Shown: positions 1-5,601 of the stretch, in pieces
Position numbering within the stretch: the first letter of the stretch is position 1
Layout: each line of letters opens with the position of its first letter
Made by a program: the position numbers and the translations under genes
Notes under the pieces: generated by a model
Database searches by the model: none
What the model was told of the DNA's origin: nothing
Seen by the model: only the letters and a program-made list of their open reading frames with translations
Assembly: GCA_900542385.1 (NCBI GenBank)
Contig: UQNP01000040.1
Coordinates: 1 to 13,089, forward strand
Length of the DNA stretch: 13,089 nucleotides
Direction: 5' to 3'
DNA from: an uncultured Eubacterium sp.
GTDB lineage: Bacteria > Bacillota > Clostridia > Peptostreptococcales > Anaerovoracaceae

Positions 1-1
1 G

Positions 2-115
2 GTGATGGCTGAAAAAGTACTGATAGATGCAGATGTGAGCAGAAAAAAGAGAAAAAAAGTCATAGATAAGCAAGCCGCCGTGATAATACTTCAAAGCTAC
101 CTTGATTCAATTTAA
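2..115 (+). CDS. 3' end of an unidentified reading frame (partial, or a 36-aa ORF)
   Basis: An open frame enters from the left edge and stops at TAA 113-115. The visible part has a lysine/arginine cluster ([11 protein letters not shown]) followed by a hydrophobic helix-like tail ending in LQSYLDSI. An ATG at 5-7 could be a start, but any ribosome binding site would lie outside the window, so I cannot tell a small protein from the C-terminus of a longer one. It does not match the C-terminus I would expect for LexA or another family I recognise. No hairpin terminator follows it; the next gene, 143 nt downstream on the same strand, has its own promoter. Confidence 0.45.
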   Translation: MMAEKVLIDADVSRKKRKKVIDKQAAVIILQSYLDSI

Positions 116-177
116 ACAGCGCTTAAAAAGATTTTACATTTCTTTTATTACAATTTTATTCCAGTAGAAATATATCT

Positions 178-197
178 ATGATATAATTGTATATCAT
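178..197. promoter_or_regulatory. Palindrome overlapping the -10 box, candidate operator
   Basis: ATGATATA and TATATCAT form a perfect 8-bp inverted repeat around a 4-bp ATTG centre. It covers the whole -10 hexamer and the probable start point of the downstream lipoprotein gene. A repressor bound here would block the promoter. AT-rich promoters produce such palindromes by chance fairly often, so the operator role is inference. Confidence 0.35.
179..187 (+). promoter_or_regulatory. Extended -10 promoter of the lipocalin-like lipoprotein gene
   Basis: A perfect TATAAT lies at 182-187 with a TG dinucleotide one base upstream (179-180), an extended -10 element. The -35 region at 17 bp spacing (159-164, TTCCAG) is a poor match, as is usual when an extended -10 is present. 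Transcription would start near 194, giving a leader of about 65 nt before the ATG at 259. Confidence 0.6.
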
Positions 198-258
198 CGG
201 GGATAATGTTTTTTCTTTGATGAAAAAAATTTTAGTTTAAAGAAGAAGGAGAAAAGAA

Positions 259-651
259 ATGAAAAAGATAAAAAAACTATCTGTTATCGCAGCTGTATTA
301 GTTGTAATTTCAATGTTCTTTGCATCCTGCGGAGGAGCCGCCCTTGAAAACGATCCCGCAGTAGGAAACTGGGAAATGACAAGTGTTGATTATGCAGGTC
401 AGACGATTTCCGCAGATGATCTTAAAGCAACAGGCGCAATGGATGAAATGCCTACATTTGAGATCAGAGACGACGGCACTTGCACATTCAGCTTTATGGA
501 TGTAAGCGGTGAAGGTGAAGTAACAGCAAACGGCGATAATACATATGAACTTACAGATGATTCAGATATGACTCTCACATTTGAAATTGCGGGAGATGAA
601 CTTCAGCTCAATTATGCTGATATGAATATGATAATGATATTTGAGCAGTAA
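259..651 (+). CDS. Lipocalin-like lipoprotein
   Basis: A 130-residue secreted lipoprotein. Residues 1-23 are a lipoprotein signal peptide: basic start MKKIKK, hydrophobic core, then FASC with the lipidated cysteine at C24. F at -3 of the lipobox is less common than L but tolerated. The mature part begins near PAVGNWEM (about residues 33-40). It alternates short beta strands with DGT and NGDNTYEL-type turns and ends in MNMIMIFEQ, the pattern of small lipocalin-like beta-barrel lipoproteins common in Clostridia. The ligand is unknown. The start is fixed by AAGGAG at 246-251, 7 nt before ATG. The gene is monocistronic, with its own promoter and a terminator at 733-776. The fold assignment is by pattern, not by a recognised signature. 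Confidence 0.85.
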   Translation: MKKIKKLSVIAAVLVVISMFFASCGGAALENDPAVGNWEMTSVDYAGQTISADDLKATGAMDEMPTFEIRDDGTCTFSFMDVSGEGEVTANGDNTYELTDDSDMTLTFEIAGDELQLNYADMNMIMIFEQ

Positions 652-663
652 GGGAAGACTCGC

Positions 664-697
664 AACTATTCCTATAATCATAATTATCGGAATAGTT
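664..697. other. Stem-loop just after the lipoprotein stop codon
   Basis: AACTATTCC (664-672) pairs with GGAATAGTT (689-697). After one mismatch the pairing continues with ATAAT/ATTAT to a 4-nt loop. The run that follows is A-rich rather than T-rich on the plus strand, so it is not an intrinsic terminator. It may protect the 3' end of the lipoprotein mRNA or have no function. Confidence 0.4.
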
Positions 698-732
698 AAA
701 ACTAAAAACTGCATATAACTCGTCAAATACTA

Positions 733-776
733 AAAACCTCCGAATTCTATAAGTAATTTCGGAGGTTTTCTTATAT
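733..776. terminator. Bidirectional intrinsic terminator between convergent genes
   Basis: AAAACCTCCGAA (733-744) and TTCGGAGGTTTT (758-769) form a 12-bp perfect stem. A T-rich tract follows on the plus strand, and on the minus strand the stem runs into five T's. It lies between the plus-strand lipoprotein and the minus-strand LysM gene and can serve both. The rest of the 652-946 gap holds the stem-loop at 664-697; from about 777 to 946 I see no gene or further signal. Confidence 0.85.
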
Positions 777-946
777 TATATGTGATGATTATTTATTACT
801 GTTATTTTTGTAGATCCGTACCGGTTACATATTAAATCACATTATAACCGAGGCTTTAATTTTCGTTTTAAGCGATTTTTTTATCCTTTGCTGATATACA
901 GATCCTTTAATAAATGAGCTTTTTACTGTATTTCCTTTGACTTCGT

Positions 947-1270
947 TTACAGTTCTTCAGGTACAGCTATTACCATTCCGGGATACAGATCAGATGCTTC
1001 AATACCGTCATTTGCCTCGCTGATCTCAAAAACTGCCTCTCGTATATCAGTATCGTCGTTTTTATACCTGTCAGCTATATTCCATAAAGTATCGCCGCTT
1101 TTTACGTGTACGTATTCATATTGAGGTTTAGTCAACGCTGTAGATATATTCAAACCGGTCACTGCGCTGAATCCGCTTATGATTATTCCAAGCATTATAA
1201 CTACAGATGTTATGAATCTTGCTTTTGATTTGATCCTGTATTTTTTTCTCTTTCTCTGACTGCTTCTCAT
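947..1270 (-). CDS. yneA: LysM single-pass membrane protein, YneA-like SOS cell-division suppressor
   Basis: A 107-residue protein with a very basic cytoplasmic N-terminus (RSSQRKRKKYRIKSKAR), one membrane segment (about residues 19-40), a short linker, and one LysM domain (about 51-105) with YVHVKSGDTLWNIADRY and LYPGMVIAVPEEL. LysM binds the glycan of peptidoglycan. Length and order match YneA of Bacillus, which halts septation after DNA damage. The function is inferred from this architecture plus three LexA boxes in the promoter. Known YneA proteins are usually encoded beside lexA; none is in view here. The start chosen is ATG at 1270, with GGGGAG at 1280-1285. A TTG at 1297 with AGGAG 8 nt upstream would add nine residues (MFRKGEYKY) and cannot be excluded. 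Without the boxes, this would be only a generic LysM protein. Confidence 0.75.
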   Translation of the reverse strand: MRSSQRKRKKYRIKSKARFITSVVIMLGIIISGFSAVTGLNISTALTKPQYEYVHVKSGDTLWNIADRYKNDDTDIREAVFEISEANDGIEASDLYPGMVIAVPEEL

Positions 1271-1318
1271 ATATTTATACTCCCCTTTCCTGAACAAACA
1301 GCACTCTCCTGCCCTTTC

Positions 1319-1330
1319 AAACGTTTGTTC
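1319..1330 (-). promoter_or_regulatory. LexA/DinR box 3 (just downstream of the start point)
   Basis: GAACAAACGTTT on the minus strand matches GAACRNRYGTTY at every position. It begins a few bases after the predicted transcription start. Box centres are 30 and 34 bp apart, about three helical turns, so the dimers would lie on roughly the same face of the DNA. Confidence 0.75.
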
Positions 1331-1343
1331 TTTTTATATTCAT

Positions 1344-1372
1344 AGTATATCAGAATATATGTTCGTAGTCAA
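1344..1372 (-). promoter_or_regulatory. Sigma-A-type promoter of the LysM/yneA-like gene
   Basis: Read on the minus strand, TTGACT (plus-strand 1367-1372) is separated by exactly 17 bp from TATACT (1344-1349), each one base off consensus. The start point would be near 1337, giving a leader of about 65 nt to the ATG at 1270. It is strong by sequence, so repression would be needed to keep the gene off. Confidence 0.85.
1353..1365 (-). promoter_or_regulatory. LexA/DinR box 2 (promoter spacer)
   Basis: CGAACATATATTC on the minus strand has a perfect CGAAC left half and an ATTC right half, one base from the consensus GTTC. It lies wholly between the -35 and -10 boxes, where bound LexA would exclude RNA polymerase. 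Confidence 0.75.
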
Positions 1373-1382
1373 GTATTTTTAT

Positions 1383-1394
1383 AAACATTCGTTC
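1383..1394 (-). promoter_or_regulatory. LexA/DinR box 1 (upstream of -35)
   Basis: GAACGAATGTTT on the minus strand is a full match to the Gram-positive LexA consensus core GAACRNRYGTTY. It lies 11-22 bp upstream of the -35 hexamer. Confidence 0.75.
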
Positions 1395-1395
1395 T

Positions 1396-1485
1396 TTATT
1401 CGTTGACTTCTATTCTCGCAGAAAAATCTACACTTTGATTTGCCAATATCTCAAGCCCTGATTCTACTCTTCCCAAATAGATATG
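1396..1485 (-). pseudogene. Possible out-of-frame C-terminus of the small lipoprotein
   Basis: In another minus-strand frame, after a TAG at 1486-1488, an open stretch encodes GLEILANQSVDFSARIEVNE and ends at TAA 1396-1398. The residue mix looks like real protein (alternating hydrophobic and polar, no low complexity), and it overlaps the end of the preceding lipoprotein frame. Gain of one base near 1474-1485 would join the two into a protein of about 89 residues. The joined stop falls one base before LexA box 1. The evidence is compositional only. Confidence 0.35.
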
Positions 1486-1664
1486 CTATTTTTTCCGCTC
1501 ATTATTTTCACACGTTTTTCTTCTCCGCCATTTGTATTTTCTCCATTTTGCAAATTATCTTCCGTTGATCCAGCATTATCGTTTCTCAGATCTTTTGACG
1601 TATCGCAAGCGAATAAAGAAAAAATCAAACCAAATAAAACAACACATATAAATATTTTTTTCAT
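1464..1664 (-). CDS. Small lipoprotein, apparently truncated by a frameshift
   Basis: A 66-residue product starting MKKIFICVVLFGLIFSLFAC: a lipoprotein signal peptide whose lipidated cysteine is C20. A short polar linker rich in N, G and E follows (GSTEDNLQNGENTNGGEEK), then only about 15 residues of possible folded sequence before TAG. The start is set by AAGGAG (plus-strand 1672-1677), 7 nt before ATG at 1664; the ATG at 1685 lacks such a site. A lipoprotein that stops right after its linker is odd. A different frame just downstream reads like the missing C-terminal part (1396-1485), so the gene is probably frameshifted or the read has an indel. No family is recognised. It lies upstream of the LysM gene on the same strand, without a terminator between them. 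Confidence 0.6.
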   Translation of the reverse strand: MKKIFICVVLFGLIFSLFACDTSKDLRNDNAGSTEDNLQNGENTNGGEEKRVKIMSGKNSISIWEE

Positions 1665-1705
1665 TGCATTTCTCCTTGAAAACATCTGTATTTTCTTTTG
1701 AAAAC

Positions 1706-1735
1706 ATTATAGATCTGCATTTGTTTTAATGTCTA
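1706..1735 (-). promoter_or_regulatory. Promoter of the small lipoprotein gene
   Basis: On the minus strand TAGACA (plus-strand 1730-1735), 18 bp, then a perfect TATAAT (1706-1711). The start point would be near 1699, about 35 nt before the ATG at 1664. Confidence 0.6.
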
Positions 1736-1774
1736 ATACTTGTTAAGAATTGTTTGATATGCTTTTTATCAATA

Positions 1775-1793
1775 TACGGTTACGGTATACGGT
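1775..1793. repeat. Three TACGGT repeats upstream of the small lipoprotein promoter
   Basis: TACGGT occurs at 1775-1780, 1781-1786 and 1788-1793, all in the same orientation. The cluster lies about 40-60 bp upstream of the -35 box of the small lipoprotein gene and past the terminator of the long operon. An activator site is possible; no known regulator is recognised. Confidence 0.35.
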
Positions 1794-1814
1794 AAATAAA
1801 TTGTAGTTCTCAAA

Positions 1815-1846
1815 CAAAAAAACAGGCATAAACATACGCCTGTTTT
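1815..1846 (-). terminator. Intrinsic terminator of the mutS-mutL-miaA operon
   Basis: AAAACAGGC (1819-1827) pairs with GCCTGTTTT (1838-1846), with two further inner pairs after a mismatch. On the minus strand the hairpin is followed by an uninterrupted run of seven or more T's. It lies about 20 nt after the stop of the TVP38-like gene, where the long minus-strand cluster should end. Confidence 0.9.
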
Positions 1847-1866
1847 CGTGCAAATATCGATTTTTA

Positions 1867-2607
1867 TTACAATTTCATCAGTTTATCATACCCTTTATTC
1901 ATGATCGAGGTCAGACGTTTTCTGAATACTACACACAGTACAAAGGCTATTACCGCGATGGCGGCTATCACTACAGCGCTGACATATCCTCCCGTACCTA
2001 TCTGACGTCCGATGAGCAGACTTCCCATCATGCCGGGAGTCCTGCCGATAAGAGAAACGATAAGAAAAGGTTTGAGTTTTATTTCAGAAAGTCCCGCTAC
2101 ATAATTGCACATATCTTTAGGCACTCCGGGAACAAGGAATATAAAGAAAACTATTATTACGGCTTTTTTGCTGTTCAGCTTATTTACCATTTTTCTGAAC
2201 TTTTCTTCACCGAAAATTAAATGCATAGCATCATGTCCAAGAACTTTTGCTATATAATATGTCAAAACTGTACCTACCAGTGCGCCGATGAGAGAGAACA
2301 GATACCCCAGCCAGAATCCGTACACGTATCCTGCGCCGAACTGGAGCCACTGCCCCGGTATGATACATATGATTATCTGAAGTGCCTGAGCACCTATATA
2401 GAAAAATATTCCCTGAGTTTTATATTCCTCAAAAAGACCGTGAACGTTTTCCATGCTCGAAAACTCATTTATCAGGTCCTTTTGAAAAAAATACAGATAC
2501 AGAGGTATGCCGACGATTATAGCGAGAAATATAAGCATTTTGAATACGGCTGCAAATATCTTAAACTTTTTTCTTAAATTTCTCTTTCTTTCTTCCTGCA
2601 GTGTCAT
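1867..2607 (-). CDS. TVP38/TMEM64 family (SNARE-associated/DedA-like) membrane protein
   Basis: A 246-residue polytopic membrane protein. A basic N-terminus (RKRNLRKKFK) is followed by a membrane segment at about 20-42 and the conserved core at about 69-205. The core shows IPGQWLQFGAGYVYGFWLG and, about 70 residues later, FLVPGVPKDMCNYVAGLS and GRTPGMMGSLLIGR, then a last membrane helix at about 208-228 and a basic tail. These glycine/proline re-entrant motifs define the family, whose members are proposed lipid scramblases or transporters. The substrate of this one is unknown. AAGGAG lies 6 nt before ATG, and the gap to the YnbB-like gene is 19 nt, so it is the last gene of the operon. Confidence 0.88.
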   Translation of the reverse strand: MTLQEERKRNLRKKFKIFAAVFKMLIFLAIIVGIPLYLYFFQKDLINEFSSMENVHGLFEEYKTQGIFFYIGAQALQIIICIIPGQWLQFGAGYVYGFWLGYLFSLIGALVGTVLTYYIAKVLGHDAMHLIFGEEKFRKMVNKLNSKKAVIIVFFIFLVPGVPKDMCNYVAGLSEIKLKPFLIVSLIGRTPGMMGSLLIGRQIGTGGYVSAVVIAAIAVIAFVLCVVFRKRLTSIMNKGYDKLMKL

Positions 2608-2626
2608 CTGTATCTCCTTGACATCG

Positions 2627-3928
2627 TCAGATAGCTATAAGTCCTCTGTCTTTCATTTCCTGAAGAGCTCTTATGACACCGAACTTGGAATGTTCATATG
2701 TGAGTCCTCCCTGAAAATAAACTATGTACGGCTCCCTTATCGGAGCATCAGCCGAAAGTTCTATCGAAGAGCCCTGTACGAAAGCTCCTGCTGCCATTAT
2801 CACCGGATCATCGTATCCCGGCATATCCCACGGCTCAGGCATTACCTGTGAATCCACCGGTGCCGCAGCCTGTACGCCCTGACAGAAAGCGATTATTTTT
2901 TCAGGACTTTTAAGCTTGACCGACTGTATTATATCGCTCCTCATGTCTTCAGGACCCGGGCAGACTTCATATCCCAGAGTTTCAAAAACTTTAGCGCATA
3001 GAACAGCACCTTTTAAGGCACCGTTCACAGTTTTAGGCGCAGTGAACAATCCCTGCAGGATCGAACGTGTCTGACCGAAAGTAAGCCCGCATTCTCCGCC
3101 TATACCGGGAGAGGTCATTCTATAGGATACATTATCTATAAGATCTTTTCTCCCTGCCACATATCCCCCTGTCAGAGCAAGCCCTCCTCCAGGGTTTTTT
3201 ATCAAAGATCCGGCCATGATATCAATACCGACATCTGTAGGCTCCTTTGTATGCAGAAATTCGCCGTAGCAATTGTCTGCCATACATATTATCTGCGGAT
3301 CTATATTTTTCACAAAAGCTGTCAGTTCTTCAATTTCTTCTATGGAGATCGCTTTTCTCCAGCTGTATCCCGTTGCCCTCTGCATCGCCACCATCCTGGT
3401 CTTCGGACTTATAGCGTTTTTAAGGGCGTCAAAATCTATCCTGCCGTCAGCCGTAAGCTCTACCTGCTTATACGATATACCGTATTCCATCAGAGAGCCT
3501 TTGCCTTCTCCCCTGATGCCTATAGTCTCCTCAAGAGTATCGTAGGGAGCTCCTGTACAGTATATAAGCTCGTCTCCCGGTCTCAGTACTCCTGCTAAAG
3601 CCAGGGAAAGAGCATGTGTCCCGTTCACTATCGTAGGTCTCACCAAGGCTGCTTCTGTGTTGAATATGTCGGCATAGACCCTTTCGACTGCATCCCTTCC
3701 GGGATCGTCGTATCCATATCCCGTATTCCATGAAAAGTGCATGTCCCTTATGGAATTCTTCTGGAACGCCGCCAGCACTTTATATTGATTGTATGTCATC
3801 GTATCGTCCATTTCTCTGAATAAATGGACCGTCTGTTTCTCACATTTATCTATGAGCTTGAGGATCTCTTCTGATATCCCAAACTTTTCCCGAAGGAGTC
3901 TGTAAGTATTATTCTGCATTTTCTTCAT
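2627..3928 (-). CDS. ynbB: YnbB-type PLP-dependent enzyme (methionine gamma-lyase / 'aluminium resistance' family)
   Basis: A cytosolic PLP-fold-type-I enzyme of about 433 residues, matching the family length. In this numbering the phosphate-binding turn is NGTHALSLAL (from about 102), the aspartate contacting the pyridine ring is in ADNCYGEF (D218), and the Schiff-base lysine is in SLIKNPGGGLA (K244). HFSWNTGYGYDDPGRD and PEPWDMPGYDDPVIMAAGAF are family hallmarks. The reaction is not established; homology to Cys/Met lyases suggests sulfur amino-acid chemistry, and the aluminium-resistance label is historical. The start at ATG 3928 is preferred because GCAGGAGC ends 6 nt upstream. The in-frame ATG at 3952 has no ribosome binding site. 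It overlaps the preceding GLUG gene by 20 nt, which implies translational coupling. Confidence 0.88.
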   Translation of the reverse strand: MKKMQNNTYRLLREKFGISEEILKLIDKCEKQTVHLFREMDDTMTYNQYKVLAAFQKNSIRDMHFSWNTGYGYDDPGRDAVERVYADIFNTEAALVRPTIVNGTHALSLALAGVLRPGDELIYCTGAPYDTLEETIGIRGEGKGSLMEYGISYKQVELTADGRIDFDALKNAISPKTRMVAMQRATGYSWRKAISIEEIEELTAFVKNIDPQIICMADNCYGEFLHTKEPTDVGIDIMAGSLIKNPGGGLALTGGYVAGRKDLIDNVSYRMTSPGIGGECGLTFGQTRSILQGLFTAPKTVNGALKGAVLCAKVFETLGYEVCPGPEDMRSDIIQSVKLKSPEKIIAFCQGVQAAAPVDSQVMPEPWDMPGYDDPVIMAAGAFVQGSSIELSADAPIREPYIVYFQGGLTYEHSKFGVIRALQEMKDRGLIAI

Positions 3929-5597
3929 CGTCTTGCTCCTGCTGGTTCTCATCTACGGATTCACTGTACATCAAGAGCGCATCCGTGAGATAGTTATCGG
4001 GATTGAATATACTAAGGATTATACCTCCCTTATTTGACGCATCTGTGTTGTTTATGAGGTAATTGTCTAATTTCCTCTGTACGTCCATAGAAACCCCGTC
4101 TATATAAGATTGATCTTCAGAAGAAAGCGGTTCCTGCCATCTCAGCACAGGATATCCCTTTCCTCCGTAAAGGCCTGAAGAATCACGCATATATGATATG
4201 CTAAGCGCCGAAGCCATACCGCTGAGCGAGCCGCCGGTAACTCCCGATGCGCATTTCTGCACTTCCGCCGGGCCTGAGCCGTTGTTATCGCCTATTCCGC
4301 TGTCGCAGTACTCATTCAGATAATAATTGTTTTCTATATATGTCTCTACACGGGCATCATCGTCAGCTATGTATGTGCCGATGACTCCTCCTGTGACGTC
4401 AGCTCCGGAAATATCACCGGCGCCGTAGCAATTTGATATGACTACTCCGTCAGTACCTACCGCACCTACTACTCCGCCTGCCCAGGCTTCGCTGAACTCC
4501 TTTTTCTCATCGATCTTCTTGATTTTTATATCTCCTGTATTGTAACTGTTTATCACGGTGGAATGCTCTGCATTGGTATAACCTACTACTCCGCCTGTTG
4601 CTTCAGTTGCAGAATTAATCGGACCTATATTGTAGCATTCCGATACCACTGCATCAGATGCTACAGATCTTCCCGCAACTCCGCCTGTACCGAAGGTTGC
4701 AACACCTCTCACCGAAGATGATACAGCGCCTTCATTACCGCATCTTTCAACAGTGCCGCCCCAGTTTTCGCCGACTACTCCGCCGACCTTATAAGTTCCC
4801 TTTACGCGGCCCTTGTTTATACTGTCTGTTATTGTTCCGCCGTTGTTATTACCTGCGATCCCTCCGGTTTTGCTCCTCGCTGATACATCTATATCGGAAA
4901 CACATTCCGTTATTCTTCCTGCCGAATCCAGTTCTCCGACGATACCTCCGCAGTCTCCGGAGGTCGATTCTATCGTGCCTTTTAATGTGAGATTCCTTAC
5001 TTCACCTGTAAGATATCCGAAAAATCCCGTATTGGTTTCGCCGGCTGATATATCAACACCGCTTATGGTATGACCGTCTCCGTCAAAAGTTCCTGCAAAG
5101 CTTACAGATGAATCTGAGCCTATAGGCGTCCACTCCCGGGTGAGCTTTATATCTTTCGTAAGGGTGAATGTGACCCCTTCAAAGCTCTCTACACGCGTAG
5201 GCTTCCAGAGAGGCTGTTCTTCATTGACAAGACTTGCCAGTCCCCTGAGCTGCGCTTCGGATGTTATGTTGTATTCAGTTTTCGGATTTTTATAATCAAA
5301 CCAGGAAGTATCTACATCGCCTGTATCAGCTTCGTCGTTATCTTCTTCGTCTTCCTCACTTCTGCTGTCGTTATCGGAGTTGTTGTTTCTGTCCTGCTGA
5401 TTTTCATCCTCTTCATCTGTATTGTTTTCAGAGCCGCCGTTTTCTTCGCCTGCTCCTCCGTTATTTTCATAGTTTTCACTGTTGTTTTCGTTCCGGTTGT
5501 TTTCCCGTGTATTGGTCACAGCAAAAGAGAACGCCGTGGAAAACGCCATTATCATTATAAGTATCGAAGCCGTCAGTACAGTAATAACTTTTTTCAT
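3909..5597 (-). CDS. Secreted GLUG-repeat beta-helix protein with Asn/Asp/Glu-rich linker
   Basis: A 562-residue exported protein. Residues 1-26 are a signal peptide ending near SFA. Residues 29-97 are low-complexity Asn, Glu, Asp and Gly, very acidic. The module from about 107 to 205 (YNITSEAQLRGLASLVN, FAGTFDGDGHTISG, GFFGYLTGEVRNLTLKG) opens the helix. At least seven GLUG turns follow: GGIVGEL (217), GGIAGN (245), GGVVGEN (272), GGVAGRS (305), GGVVGYT (335), GGVVGAV (374) and GGVIGTY (403). The typical KGYPVLRWQ closure is at about 480. An acidic tail ends in DDEENAE. No LPXTG, S-layer-homology or choline-binding anchor is seen, so it is probably released or loosely held. Related GLUG proteins include adhesins, but no ligand can be named. 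It starts 4 nt after the recombinase stop and overlaps the YnbB-like gene. Confidence 0.85.
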   Translation of the reverse strand: MKKVITVLTASILIMIMAFSTAFSFAVTNTRENNRNENNSENYENNGGAGEENGGSENNTDEEDENQQDRNNNSDNDSRSEEDEEDNDEADTGDVDTSWFDYKNPKTEYNITSEAQLRGLASLVNEEQPLWKPTRVESFEGVTFTLTKDIKLTREWTPIGSDSSVSFAGTFDGDGHTISGVDISAGETNTGFFGYLTGEVRNLTLKGTIESTSGDCGGIVGELDSAGRITECVSDIDVSARSKTGGIAGNNNGGTITDSINKGRVKGTYKVGGVVGENWGGTVERCGNEGAVSSSVRGVATFGTGGVAGRSVASDAVVSECYNIGPINSATEATGGVVGYTNAEHSTVINSYNTGDIKIKKIDEKKEFSEAWAGGVVGAVGTDGVVISNCYGAGDISGADVTGGVIGTYIADDDARVETYIENNYYLNEYCDSGIGDNNGSGPAEVQKCASGVTGGSLSGMASALSISYMRDSSGLYGGKGYPVLRWQEPLSSEDQSYIDGVSMDVQRKLDNYLINNTDASNKGGIILSIFNPDNYLTDALLMYSESVDENQQEQDDEENAE

Positions 5598-5601
5598 TCT
5601 C

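Noticed and set aside
172..200. Possible dif site for the Xer recombinase
   Set aside because: The palindrome is 8-4-8, not the 11-6-11 layout of dif, and the half-sites do not resemble the Firmicute dif consensus. It fits a promoter operator better.
664..697. Terminator of the lipocalin-like lipoprotein
   Set aside because: The hairpin is good but no T-run follows on either strand; the true terminator is the hairpin at 733-769.
830..958. A stop-free minus-strand stretch of about 39 codons overlapping and following the LysM gene's end
   Set aside because: It has no start codon with a ribosome binding site, the LysM protein ends naturally in VPEEL, and a run this length is expected by chance.
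1291..1302. A fourth LexA box at the GAAC at 1292-1295
   Set aside because: The right half reads AGCA instead of GTTC, so only one half-site is present.
5261..5560. Plus-strand open frames opposite the GLUG gene and similar long ones opposite mutS, mutL and miaA
   Set aside because: They are antisense shadows with biased composition (Arg/Leu/Cys-rich), no ribosome binding sites and no recognisable domains.
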